A stretch of DNA of 64,000 nucleotides from Planctomycetota bacterium (GTDB lineage: Bacteria > Planctomycetota > Phycisphaerae > Sedimentisphaerales > Anaerohalosphaeraceae), in NCBI GenBank assembly GCA_029552545.1, contig JAKPDO010000050.1:1-64000 (forward strand). The letters run 5' to 3'. Below, piece after piece: positions 51,957-61,158 of the stretch. A model generated the notes under the pieces. It was not told where the DNA came from. It was given only the letters and a program-made list of their open reading frames with translations, and did no database searches. Each line of letters opens with the position of its first letter. Within the stretch, counting starts at the first letter, position 1. The position numbers were made by a program, and so were the translations under genes.

Positions 51957-53660
51957 TTAGGGGACAGTCATCAGGCCGTGCCAGACGCCGAAAGAGTTTT
52001 TGGGTTCCGGTACGGCGGCTGTAAAGGGCGTAAAGTCTGTGTCGGCTGTGTGTTTGGCGGTCAGGCCGCAGCCCGGCTCGAGGATGACCTGCAGTTTGAA
52101 GTCGGTCACCGGGAGGAGAGATTTGAGCCGGATGTGGTATTCGTTGTTGAGAAACTCAAGACCTGCCAGCGGCATCGACCAGATGCAGACAAGATTGTTG
52201 GTCGATTCAGCCGGCAGAGAGATAAGGTAATCGCCCGTTTTGCCGCCCGATTCAAAGGGCAATTCCGTTTGTCCGGCGAGAACCCGGCGAAGGGAGCCGC
52301 TTGTGTAGGGCAGGCGGAGCAGCAGTTTTTCTGGATGCTGCGGTCTTTGGGTCAGGGTCAGCTCGGAATGGACCTCGATTGCGCCGTCCGGCTTAAAATG
52401 CCAGACGGCTTTTTCTGTGCCTGTGAAGGAGGTGATTTCCGGTGCCGGATAGGTCTGTTTATGGGCCGCCCGTTCCTGTTCGGTCATCGCCGCAGGCAGG
52501 TTCTCCTCGGGCGTTTCCTCCACGCGCAGGTCGCCGTAGATGACCCGCCAGGTTGAGGCGCCCTTGGGCTTGTACCAGAAGATGGGGATTTGTGCATCGC
52601 CGAGCCGCACATCTTTTCCGTTATAGACCCACTCGCCTTCCCCTTTGAAGAAGCGGATGAAGAGAACGTGTCGGCTGATAGCCATGCCGATTTTCATGGC
52701 CTCCGCGTCAGGCAGTCCGGCGGCCTGAAGTTTTTGGCCGATTTTCGAGGCGTTTTTGATGAACGCTTCCACATGGACATCCTCAGGGAAGAATCCGTCG
52801 CCGATGTATTCAGCCCAGAGTCGCAGGCCCTCGATGAAGTTTTCTTCGGTGCCGCCGGCCAAGTCCAATTGCGTCTGCTGGACGATATATCCTTCAGGGG
52901 CCTCCATGCTGAACAGTTCCTCCTCCATCGGCACGTCAAACTGCATGTCTTTGCAGAGAATCGTCATTTGCCCTTCATATTGGTCGATTTGCACGGGTGC
53001 ATAGGTGGCCGGGTCGGCCCAGAGGTATAATTCCCCGCCCGGATAGACGGCATGATAGCCGAGTACTTTCCTGCCGTCGAGAATATGTTCCGGGAGGTAT
53101 TCAATTTGGACCCCTTCGGTTTCCTCAAGAATGGAGAGAATGTTTCGAAGCCGTTCCATATAGTTGGGGATTTGCGGCAGGTTTTTCAGCTCCATATACA
53201 CGGCGGTTTTGGAGTTGGAGTCGAAGGTCAGGACCCGAGAGGTTTCCAGATCGATGATGCTGACCGTCGGGGTTCCTTCGACCGTTCTCCGAATTCGGTT
53301 GCCGAGGATCATATCGCGGATTTGGGGAGCGGTTCCGGGCTGACCGACTATGATGGTCAAGACTGCGTTTTCGGCATGCATCAGGCGCCCGGCGACCTGG
53401 GCGAAGGTGGGAGGTGCGGTTTGCTTGAAAATCGGGATAATTCCGAGAACGACGGCAATCAGCAGGGATGCCGCAAATGCGAATTTTGCCTTGGGGCTGT
53501 TCATCACATTTCTCCATAGCGGCAGGGTTCGGGAGAAGCCCTGCGGTTGAGGGTTCGAGTTCCATGCGCGGTCAATGGCTTTGCGCATCCGTTCCTGAAG
53601 GGCCGGGCTGCTTTTGTACTGCAACTGAGCGATCAGGTTTTTAAGGGTATTGTCTGTCAT
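51957..53660 (-). CDS. Membrane-anchored LolA-like protein, probable sigma partner
   Basis: 567 residues. The short cytoplasmic N terminus (1-55) has the same overall pattern as anti-sigma regions but no zinc motif. One membrane helix lies near 57-77 (KFAFAASLLIAVVLGIIPIF). The large exported part resembles LolA/outer-membrane lipoprotein carrier folds at about 90-250 (GELYLWADPATYAPVQIDQY). The tail is unassigned. It overlaps the sigma gene upstream by 4 bases, so it is likely its regulator. Confidence 0.6.
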   Translation of the reverse strand: MTDNTLKNLIAQLQYKSSPALQERMRKAIDRAWNSNPQPQGFSRTLPLWRNVMNSPKAKFAFAASLLIAVVLGIIPIFKQTAPPTFAQVAGRLMHAENAVLTIIVGQPGTAPQIRDMILGNRIRRTVEGTPTVSIIDLETSRVLTFDSNSKTAVYMELKNLPQIPNYMERLRNILSILEETEGVQIEYLPEHILDGRKVLGYHAVYPGGELYLWADPATYAPVQIDQYEGQMTILCKDMQFDVPMEEELFSMEAPEGYIVQQTQLDLAGGTEENFIEGLRLWAEYIGDGFFPEDVHVEAFIKNASKIGQKLQAAGLPDAEAMKIGMAISRHVLFIRFFKGEGEWVYNGKDVRLGDAQIPIFWYKPKGASTWRVIYGDLRVEETPEENLPAAMTEQERAAHKQTYPAPEITSFTGTEKAVWHFKPDGAIEVHSELTLTQRPQHPEKLLLRLPYTSGSLRRVLAGQTELPFESGGKTGDYLISLPAESTNNLVCIWSMPLAGLEFLNNEYHIRLKSLLPVTDFKLQVILEPGCGLTAKHTADTDFTPFTAAVPEPKNSFGVWHGLMTVP

Positions 53661-54217
53661 TGGATTTCCTCGCCGTTCAGCAGCAGACGCAGTTTTTTCA
53701 ATCCGTATTCATACCGGCTTTGGACGGTCTGAATGGGGACCGATTGGGCGGCGGCAATTTTTTTGAAGGTCAGTCCGCCGTGATGCCGCAGGGTGATGAC
53801 CTCACGCTGTTCATAAGGCAGAGCAAGCAGACCGCGGCGGAGAATTTCCAGTTGTTCGTTTCGGACAGCCGATTCGAACGGCGGCGGAATGTTTGTTCTC
53901 TGCTCCGGAAACTCCGGAAGCGTTTCCAAGGAGTTTTCCTGACGTCGTGTCCGCTGCCGCAGGAAGTCTCGAGCGCGGTTGGCTACGCAAGCGGCCAAAT
54001 AGGCCTTCAGGGAACCGTGCAGAGTAAAATCTCTGAGGGACCGGAGAAAGCGGATGAAGCATTCCTGCACGGCCTCTTCGGCTAACCCTGCGTCGCCCAG
54101 CAGATTCATTGCGATGGTCAGCATGGGGTCCAGATACTTCCGGTAAATCGCTTCGAACGCCTGCCGGTTGCCTCGCTTGGACTGCCGCACCAATTTTTGA
54201 TCTTCCAATATCCTCAT
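53657..54217 (-). CDS. ECF-type sigma factor
   Basis: 186 residues with region 2 near 20-85 (AGLAEEAVQECFIRFLRSLRDF) and region 4 near 128-178 (LLALPYEQREVITLRHHGGLTFKKIAAAQSVPIQTVQSRYEYGLKKL). This second sigma factor is only distantly like the one at 51267. It heads the module with the membrane-anchored LolA-like protein. Confidence 0.88.
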   Translation of the reverse strand: MRILEDQKLVRQSKRGNRQAFEAIYRKYLDPMLTIAMNLLGDAGLAEEAVQECFIRFLRSLRDFTLHGSLKAYLAACVANRARDFLRQRTRRQENSLETLPEFPEQRTNIPPPFESAVRNEQLEILRRGLLALPYEQREVITLRHHGGLTFKKIAAAQSVPIQTVQSRYEYGLKKLRLLLNGEEIQ

Positions 54218-54377
54218 TCATCCCGCCAAATGTTTTTCCATCGATGGCTAATAGTATAACGCTCCGAGAGATGATTTTGCCGTAAAGAAAATATGAGAAT
54301 TAACAATTGACGATACGAAGGCCCGATTTTTGAATTTTTCCGCGGCTTCGGCTGGTTCGATGCGGCGGAAGACGCTG

Positions 54378-55502
54378 TTATTTGAAGGTATTCTTTTCTG
54401 CCGTCGGTTGGTTCAGGGGGATTCGCACGGTAAAGACGGTGCCTTCGCCGCGGAGGGTTTGGACGTCGATGGTGCCGTTGTGGGCGGACACGACTTTTTT
54501 GGCGATGGCCAGGCCCAAACCGGTGCCCATATGCCCTTTGGTGGAGTGGAACGGCCGAAAGAGCATCTCAGGGTTCTCGATGCCCGGGCCGTTGTCCTGA
54601 ACGCGGATGAGCAGGTGCCCGGCGGCGTCCAATTCGGTGCTGAGCGTGACCTGTCCGGTCTGCGGCGGCACGGCCTCGAGGGCATTCAGGAGCAGATTCA
54701 TCAGGACATCCTGCATCCGGTCCGGGTCGAGGGGCACCAGGCCGATTTGGTCGTCCAGCTGGGCGATAAGGGCGACGCTGCGCTGCTGGGCCTGCGGGCG
54801 GAGCAGCTCGATGACGGTTTCGGCCAGCCGATTAATCTGGCAGGGCTGGAGGCGCGGTTTTTCATCCTGCGTGAATTTGAGCATATCGAGGACGAATTTT
54901 TCGATGGTGCCCAGATTGCGGCGGAGGATAGCCCAGCTTTTTCGGGCCTGCTCGAGGTTGTCCTGCCGGAAACTCTGGTCCATCACGTCGATGCCGGTTC
55001 GGAGGGCCTGCAGGATGTTTTTGATGCCGTGGGAGAGGTTCATCGCGGCCTGGGCGGCTTCGAGCATGCGCTGCCGGCGGGCGGCGGCCTGCTTGCTCTG
55101 AAGGGAATTGAAGGCAACGGCAACCATAGTTTCCCCCGGGTCAAAAACCAGCTCAATGCGCTGGTCGTCGGCCAGTCGCGCGGCCTCACCGGCGGCAAGC
55201 GGCTCGCCGGTTTCAAAGAGCAGAACGGTGCCGCCGCAGCGGATTTGGTCCTGACTGTGCAGCTGGACGGGACGCGTGATGCGCTGCTCGTTCAGGAAGG
55301 TGCCGTTGGAGGAGTTCAGGTCGCAGATAAGCCACTGGCCGTCGCGGAAGAACAGTTCGGCGTGCTGACGGGATACGGCCGGGTCGGGCAGGAAAAAATG
55401 GGCTTTGTCTCGTGTACGCCCGATGATTTTGGGCTGGTCCTTCGGGTCCAGCTCGAAGGCCTGCCTGCGCAGCGGTCCGGTCAGTATCGTCAGTTTGGCC
55501 AT
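54378..55502 (-). CDS. FHA domain-histidine kinase fusion
   Basis: 374 residues. The N-terminal FHA phosphothreonine-binding domain (about 1-105) has GRTRDKAHF, VSRQHAELFF and NSSNGTFLN. The kinase core has a phosphoacceptor His in NLSHGIKNILQAL near 175. The ATPase domain follows, with N-box DVLMNLLLNALEAV, G1 DNGPGIEN and TGLGLAIAKKV. There is no membrane helix, so it is a cytoplasmic NtrB-like sensor. No response regulator adjoins it. ATG 55502 is chosen since FHA domains begin in this way; 55550 is the alternative. Confidence 0.88.
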   Translation of the reverse strand: MAKLTILTGPLRRQAFELDPKDQPKIIGRTRDKAHFFLPDPAVSRQHAELFFRDGQWLICDLNSSNGTFLNEQRITRPVQLHSQDQIRCGGTVLLFETGEPLAAGEAARLADDQRIELVFDPGETMVAVAFNSLQSKQAAARRQRMLEAAQAAMNLSHGIKNILQALRTGIDVMDQSFRQDNLEQARKSWAILRRNLGTIEKFVLDMLKFTQDEKPRLQPCQINRLAETVIELLRPQAQQRSVALIAQLDDQIGLVPLDPDRMQDVLMNLLLNALEAVPPQTGQVTLSTELDAAGHLLIRVQDNGPGIENPEMLFRPFHSTKGHMGTGLGLAIAKKVVSAHNGTIDVQTLRGEGTVFTVRIPLNQPTAEKNTFK

Positions 55503-55573
55503 AAAGGTATTGTATCGGCCGATGCGGCCTGTGCAACGGGTTTCCTGCATCGAGCCGCAAAGTCCGCAGGGGG

Positions 55574-56956
55574 TTATTTTCCGATGCAGAAGCGGGAGAA
55601 GATTTGTTCGAGGACGGCTTCGGAGAGGTTTTCGCGTTCGAAGCCGCCCAATTGCTCCCAGGCGGAGCGGACGAGCATGGCGGCAATCTCCTCGCGGCCC
55701 TGTTCGACCTGTTTGGCGGCTTCGGCGAGGGCGGCGGAGGTCTCCGACAAAATCCGCCGATGCCGCTGATTGAGCATCAGGGCGGCGTCGGTTTCGGGGG
55801 CGGCGGTTCGCTGCTGCAGGAGAGTTTTGCGAATCTGCTCTTTGAGCGCGTCAAGGCCGTCACCCCGCAGGGCGCTGACAGGCAGAAACTCCCGGCCGAA
55901 TTCGGCGTTCAGCTGCGCCAGCCGGGCGGGAATCTCTGCGGGGGCGAGCCGGTCGGATTGCGTTGCCAAAGCCAGCAGCGGCCCTGAACCGAGGAGCGTG
56001 AAGATGCCGCGGTCTTCTGTGCGGTCGGGTTTGGTGATGTCGATGCAGAACAGAATCAGGTCGGCCTTCTGCAGGGCGGAGCGGGCGGCCTGCTGGGCAA
56101 GGGCGTCGAGGGCATCCAGCGGGGGCTGCGTGCTCAGGCCCGCACAGTCAAACAGGACGCAGTCGAGGTCGCCCAGCGGCAGGATTTCCGCAAGGACATC
56201 GCGGGTGACGGCGCGGGCGTCGGAGACGATGCTGCGGGGGCGGCCGAGCAGGGCGTTGGTGAGCATGCTTTTGCCGGCGTTGACGGCCCCGGCGATGCCG
56301 ACGGAGGGCAGGTCAATCATCCGTTCATACCGGAGGGCGCCGGTCAGGAGCTGCTCGATTTGCGAACGGAGCGACTGAAGGATTTGGGCGGCCTGAGCGG
56401 CCGGCAGGATTTCGATGTCTTCTTCGGCAAAGTCCAGTCCGGCCTCGAGACGGCTCAGCCAGTCGAGCAGGGCGGCTTGGATTTGGCCGATGGTTTGGGC
56501 CAGGCGGCCGGCGAGCAGTTTTTCGGCGGCCAGCACCTGGGCGGTGTTGGAGCCGCTGACGATTTGGGCGACGGCCTCGGCCTGGGTGAGGTCGAGCTTG
56601 CCGTTCAGGTAGGCGCGGAGGGTGAACTCGCCCGGCCGGGCCTGACGGGTGCGTTCGAGGATTTGCGAAAAAATCCGCTCGACGGCCGCCGCCGCGGCGG
56701 AAACGTGCAGCTCCGCCATATCCTGGCCGGTGTAGGAATGAGGGGCGGCGAAGGTATAAATGACGGCCGGAACCGGGATGCCCTCGACCGACAGTTCGGC
56801 ATGGAAAAGGCCTCGACGGCGGGGGATGGAAGAGCCGAGCAGCTTCTCAAGAACAGAAAAGGTTTGGGGACCGCTCAGACGCAGGATAGAGGCGCAGACC
56901 CTGCCGACCGCCGGCGGCGGGCTGCTGAGGGCGGCGATGGTATCGTCGGTTACCAT
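55574..56956 (-). CDS. mnmE: tRNA modification GTPase MnmE
   Basis: 460-residue GTPase that, with MnmG, adds the 5-(carboxymethyl)aminomethyl group to U34 of certain tRNAs. The N-terminal folate-binding domain includes SYTGQDMAELHVSA, the G domain has GAVNAGKSM, and the C terminus ends FCIGK with the conserved Cys. ATG 56956 (MVTDDTIAAL) is chosen. It lies about 110 bases downstream of yidC, a common neighbour order. Confidence 0.95.
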   Translation of the reverse strand: MVTDDTIAALSSPPPAVGRVCASILRLSGPQTFSVLEKLLGSSIPRRRGLFHAELSVEGIPVPAVIYTFAAPHSYTGQDMAELHVSAAAAAVERIFSQILERTRQARPGEFTLRAYLNGKLDLTQAEAVAQIVSGSNTAQVLAAEKLLAGRLAQTIGQIQAALLDWLSRLEAGLDFAEEDIEILPAAQAAQILQSLRSQIEQLLTGALRYERMIDLPSVGIAGAVNAGKSMLTNALLGRPRSIVSDARAVTRDVLAEILPLGDLDCVLFDCAGLSTQPPLDALDALAQQAARSALQKADLILFCIDITKPDRTEDRGIFTLLGSGPLLALATQSDRLAPAEIPARLAQLNAEFGREFLPVSALRGDGLDALKEQIRKTLLQQRTAAPETDAALMLNQRHRRILSETSAALAEAAKQVEQGREEIAAMLVRSAWEQLGGFERENLSEAVLEQIFSRFCIGK

Positions 56957-57067
56957 AGCGATTCCGCGTTGTGAATCAAACAGCCGTTTTCCCTGTAACA
57001 CCCGAAAGAACCCGTCAAAAAGCAAAAGAAACGAAACCGTCGTCGGCGGCGCGTTTGGCTTTTCATT

Positions 57068-59257
57068 TTATTTGTATTCGCGGAAGAAAGGTTTGGGTTT
57101 TTTCTTCTTGGGTTTGCCGCCGGTTTTGGCGGTGGCGGGCACGAGGCGTTTTTCCTTCTCGGCCTCCTGCTGCTGGAGGTGTTTGCGGATGACGTACTGT
57201 TCGATGACGCCGGCGCCGATGCTGGCCATAATGTAGAGATTCACGCCCGACGGCCCGTTGTAGAGCATCAGCGGAAACAGCAGGGGGAAGAGAATCATCA
57301 TAATTTTCTGCTGCTGGACGACTTCGGGGCGGGCGGTCTCCGCGGGCTGGGTCTGGGGGGTGAGCTTCTGCTGGAGATACATCACGACGCCCATCAGAAT
57401 CGGCAGCAGATTGAGCGACTCAATGTGCAGGCCGATCAGGGGGATGGTAAAGGCAAACCGGCCGAAGTGAATCAGGGCATCCGGGGCGGACAGGTCGGTA
57501 ATCCAGAACGGCAGGAAGCCGGCGCCCCGCAGGTCGATGCTCGTATAGACGGCGGTCCAGAGGGCAATCCAGATGGGCATCTGCAGGAACATCGGCATCA
57601 TTCCCACCATCGGGCTGAACTGGGTCATACCCGCCTGGTGATAGACTTCGGCTATCTTCCGCTGCATTTCCTGCGGATTGCCTTTGTATTTCTGCTGGAC
57701 TTCCTGAAGCTGGGGCCCGAGTTTTTGGACCTTCATCATCGTGACCTGGCTTTTTTTGGTGACCGGGTGGAGAACCAGCCGCATCAGGAAGACCAGGACC
57801 ATAATGACGATGCCGTAGTTGCCCCAGGGCCCCATCAAATGGTAGAGGGCGGTCATCAGCCACATAATCGCAAAGGCCAGCGGCTGGGTCAGGAAGGCCG
57901 GACAGCAGCAGCAGCTTCGCATCGCAAAGGTTTGGTAGTAGGCGTAGGCCCGGTAGGTCGGGTTTTTATCGAAGAGCCGTTTGTCCTTGGGGCCGAGAAA
58001 GCATTCAAAGGTGAGGGTCTGGGTGCTGTTGGGGTTTCCGACAGGAGCCAGCGCGAGGGTGTCAGTCTGGAGACGGTACGTAGCACCGGCATCCGGTGAA
58101 GATTTCGGTTCACAGAGCTGCGGGTCGTGATACTGCGCACCGGAGAAAGCAATTGGGGCTGAAGGGTCGGGACGGATGACGGCGGCAAAATATTTGTTGG
58201 TGGAAGCGGCCCACAGAAAAGCGGCCGATTTGTCCGCCTTCAGCAAGAGAGCGTCCTGCGGAGAGGCGGAACCGAAGATTTTTTTGAGTCCCTTGCTGAG
58301 CGGACCGAACATTTGGGAGAAAGCCCCCGGCCTTTCGGGGCAGGACAATTCCTTCACATAGGAGCGGATTCTTGTGTATTCGAGCAGCCGGGTTTCGATG
58401 GAGTTGTTTTGGGTGCGGTAGGCGGCGATGATGTTGCGCTCATCGGTTCGGACGTCTTCCGCCAGAACGGCGGCGGTGCCCTGGATTGCGAGCTGCTGGC
58501 GGACGGTGCCTTCGGTGAGGTTTTCAATGGTCAGTTCGCAGGTCAGGTCATAACGGCCCGGCTCGATGCGGTAGGTTTTGCGCAGGCGAATCTGGGGCAT
58601 GGTCAGGATGCGCTGTCCGTCACGGGTTTCGACCTGCCCCAGAAGGGCTTCAAAGACGGCTTTGTCGGCGGATTGTTCAACCACAGTCCAGTTCAGCCGA
58701 TCGAGGGGAAAAACGAGTGTGCTGGAGGAGCCCTTATTGCCGGTCAGCGACAGGGAGGTGCTGGCCAGGGTATAAATGGGCCGCTCGCCTGCGGCTATCG
58801 GCTTCAGGAGCACAAAGGGCTTCGGATTGTCTTTGTGTCGGTCGTCGAATTCCGAAAGCGTGACGGTTTTGACGGCGGCCCCGCGGGTCGTCAGCTCGAT
58901 TTGGAATTTGTATTGGGACGGGTCGTTGGTGCGCCGGCAGACATCAGAGAGGGCTCCGAGCGTGACGGTTTGTTCAGGGCCGCTGACGGCGGACAGATTG
59001 TCAAAGGACACGACCGGTTCTTCAGACTCGGCAGGCGGCTGCGGCGTGTCGGCGGTCTGTTCGGATGATGCGTCGGGCTTTGCCGCGGATTCCGTCTGCA
59101 CGGCTGCGGCCAGGGGGGTAATGGGATTGCGAAGTTCGCAGCGTCCTGCCGGACAGAAGCACGCTTTGTAAACCCGCAGGGCGCAGAATCCGACAAAAAC
59201 AATTGTGAGCGTCCAGACAAGTAAAGGCCATTTCCTCATATTGGTTCTGCCGTTCAC
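57068..59257 (-). CDS. yidC: Membrane protein insertase YidC
   Basis: 729-residue Oxa1/YidC insertase of the Gram-negative long type. It has an N-terminal membrane helix, a large periplasmic beta domain (about 80-460), then the conserved C-terminal helices (WGNYGIVIMVLVFLMRLVLHP, MMPMFLQMPIWIALWTAVY) and a basic tail ending FFREYK. It is longer than the E. coli protein. The start is GTG 59257, 11 bases after AAGGA; ATG 59239 is also possible. Confidence 0.93.
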   Translation of the reverse strand: MNGRTNMRKWPLLVWTLTIVFVGFCALRVYKACFCPAGRCELRNPITPLAAAVQTESAAKPDASSEQTADTPQPPAESEEPVVSFDNLSAVSGPEQTVTLGALSDVCRRTNDPSQYKFQIELTTRGAAVKTVTLSEFDDRHKDNPKPFVLLKPIAAGERPIYTLASTSLSLTGNKGSSSTLVFPLDRLNWTVVEQSADKAVFEALLGQVETRDGQRILTMPQIRLRKTYRIEPGRYDLTCELTIENLTEGTVRQQLAIQGTAAVLAEDVRTDERNIIAAYRTQNNSIETRLLEYTRIRSYVKELSCPERPGAFSQMFGPLSKGLKKIFGSASPQDALLLKADKSAAFLWAASTNKYFAAVIRPDPSAPIAFSGAQYHDPQLCEPKSSPDAGATYRLQTDTLALAPVGNPNSTQTLTFECFLGPKDKRLFDKNPTYRAYAYYQTFAMRSCCCCPAFLTQPLAFAIMWLMTALYHLMGPWGNYGIVIMVLVFLMRLVLHPVTKKSQVTMMKVQKLGPQLQEVQQKYKGNPQEMQRKIAEVYHQAGMTQFSPMVGMMPMFLQMPIWIALWTAVYTSIDLRGAGFLPFWITDLSAPDALIHFGRFAFTIPLIGLHIESLNLLPILMGVVMYLQQKLTPQTQPAETARPEVVQQQKIMMILFPLLFPLMLYNGPSGVNLYIMASIGAGVIEQYVIRKHLQQQEAEKEKRLVPATAKTGGKPKKKKPKPFFREYK

Positions 59258-59296
59258 GGTGATTGCGTTCCTTTCTGAAGGAATTGACAGCCGCTC

Positions 59297-60073
59297 TTAT
59301 CGTCCGTCGGCCAGCCGGTCGCCCTCGAAGTTGTCCAGTTCCGGGACGGCGTAAATCTTTTCTGCGGCGGTTTTGTAATCATATTCCAGCCGTACAAAGT
59401 GGACTTCGTTGTCTTTGATATAAACATACGCAGCGCGGTTGTCGCGGTCTCGGGGCTGCCCGACGGAGCCGACATTGATGATGGCTTTCTCGTTGGGAAT
59501 AATCGGGTATTTGCCGCCCAGTTCGTCGGGGCTGTAAAAGTCCGGGTCTTCGAGAAAGACGCCGGGCAGGTGGGTATGGCCGACAAAGCAGATATGCGGC
59601 GTCCGGTCGAACAGTGTGGTGATTTTCGAGGAGGTCGTATAGACATCGTCCGGGAAGATGTATTCGTTGATAGGCCGCCGCGGGGAGGCATGAACGAAGT
59701 CCAGCTGGGCCTCGAAGCCGTCCAGAGGGAGTTTCATCGTCCAGCGCATCCGCTGGCGTCCGAGATACTGCCAGCGGCGGGCGCGTTTTTCCGGGTCGGG
59801 CTCTTCTTCGAGGACCCGCCGGGTCCAGTACGTAGCGGATTCGGCGCCGGTGTTGAAGTTGGTCGGCTCGAACAAAACGGCGTAGTCGTGGTTGCCCATC
59901 ACGCTGTTTTGGGTTTTTTCGATAACCAGGTCGAGGCATTCTTTGGGGTTGGCGCCGTAGCCGACGACATCGCCCAGACAGTAAATCGTCTTGATGCCCC
60001 GCTCTTCGATGTCCTTGAGGACAACAGAGAGGGCCTCCAGATTCGAATGAATATCGCTGATAATGGCAAACAT
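59297..60073 (-). CDS. Calcineurin-like metallophosphoesterase
   Basis: 258-residue phosphoesterase with all blocks: ISDIHSNLEAL, LGDVVGYGANP, GNHDYA and GHTHLPGVF. Such proteins are YfcE/serine-threonine phosphatase-like with unknown substrate. It lies 39 bases upstream of yidC on the same strand. The start is ATG 60073. Confidence 0.9.
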   Translation of the reverse strand: MFAIISDIHSNLEALSVVLKDIEERGIKTIYCLGDVVGYGANPKECLDLVIEKTQNSVMGNHDYAVLFEPTNFNTGAESATYWTRRVLEEEPDPEKRARRWQYLGRQRMRWTMKLPLDGFEAQLDFVHASPRRPINEYIFPDDVYTTSSKITTLFDRTPHICFVGHTHLPGVFLEDPDFYSPDELGGKYPIIPNEKAIINVGSVGQPRDRDNRAAYVYIKDNEVHFVRLEYDYKTAAEKIYAVPELDNFEGDRLADGR

Positions 60074-60213
60074 ATCGGTTATTTTATGACAATCTCTGTC
60101 TTTTTTACACAGGAACGTTTACAAAACTGTTCTTATAGCATACTTCGGAAAGGTTTTCCAGAAAAACCCCTGCGGAACTTTTGAAATCGGAATTCAGGAG
60201 ACCGGCAGTCGGG

Positions 60214-60915
60214 TTAGAGCAGGTTTTTCCGGGCCAGCAGCTCCCGGAAGGCGGTCATTCCGGCGGGGGTGATGTTGTATTTCTGTCCGGCTTTGGCGAT
60301 AGAGCCGGCGGCCAGCGTGCCTGCCGAGGCGGGACAAAGCAGCTCCAGCCCATCCGAATCCAGCCAGCTGCCCCGCAGGACAAACAGATTGAACATAAAC
60401 AGGGAGATTTTCATCAGTCCTTCCGGCTGGAGGTCCTCCAGGTCAAACGGGACAATCCGGGCAGCGGAGCGGAAGGCATTGGGGCCGTAGAGACCGAGCA
60501 TTCCGGTGGAGTCCGACAGGTCGAGGACGGACGGCGGCGGGTTCAGGCCGTCGGCGATTTGCCGCAGCCGGCTCAAGAGGGCCCTGTCGCAGCCCGGAAG
60601 GGTCAAAATCAGCACTTCCGAACCGATTTTCCCGATGCGCAGGGATGCATGCCCGTTTTGAGCCGCCCAGCACCACTGACCTTCTCGCAAGGATGCTGAC
60701 AATTGAATACCGGCTTTATCCAGAAGGGGCTGCCAGTCGCCTTTGACGGAGATTCTGCCGAAGCTGCTTAAGTCCACAGCGGCACAGTGATTGAGGAGGG
60801 CGTTTTGCTCGGTTTGCGGGCTGCCGAAGTCGCGGGGCAGGTGCCAGCCGTCGAATTCCTCGAACGCGGCCCCGAGGGTCTGATGAATTTGATGAAACGG
60901 GCTTATTTTGGCCAT
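60214..60915 (-). CDS. GcvT/YgfZ-like folate-binding protein
   Basis: 233 residues resembling the folate-binding domain of aminomethyltransferase GcvT or YgfZ. It begins IHQTLGAAFEEFDGWHLPRDFG, like GcvT ALGARMVPFAGWEMP, and contains DLSSFGRISVKG and LYGPNAFRSA. It is too short for a full GcvT and lacks the C-terminal barrel. No glycine-cleavage genes are near. The role is unknown, perhaps Fe-S or tRNA modification linked, as for YgfZ. The start is uncertain: ATG 60915 or TTG 60933. Confidence 0.6.
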   Translation of the reverse strand: MAKISPFHQIHQTLGAAFEEFDGWHLPRDFGSPQTEQNALLNHCAAVDLSSFGRISVKGDWQPLLDKAGIQLSASLREGQWCWAAQNGHASLRIGKIGSEVLILTLPGCDRALLSRLRQIADGLNPPPSVLDLSDSTGMLGLYGPNAFRSAARIVPFDLEDLQPEGLMKISLFMFNLFVLRGSWLDSDGLELLCPASAGTLAAGSIAKAGQKYNITPAGMTAFRELLARKNLL

Positions 60916-60949
60916 GCTCCGAGCGTTTAACAAAATCGATCATGAACAA

Positions 60950-60976
60950 CTGGATTCCCGCCGATGCGGGAATGAC
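60950..60976. repeat. REP-like dispersed palindrome, copy C
   Basis: Arms ATTCCCGC (60954-60961) and GCGGGAAT (60966-60973) with loop CGAT. The 27 bases are identical to copy B. Confidence 0.85.
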
Positions 60977-61158
60977 CGAAAGAGTTCTGCTATAGCGGAT
61001 TCATTTGTATCAGAAAAAGCGATGTTTTTCCAAAAAAAATGATGCGTTCCTGCCAATCTGGTTTGGCGGACGAATGCAAAAAGGGATTTGGCAGGGGCAG
61101 GCGGGGCTGGTATAATGGGTTTTTCATTCGAAAAGAAACTTTTTCGGGAGAGAAGCCG

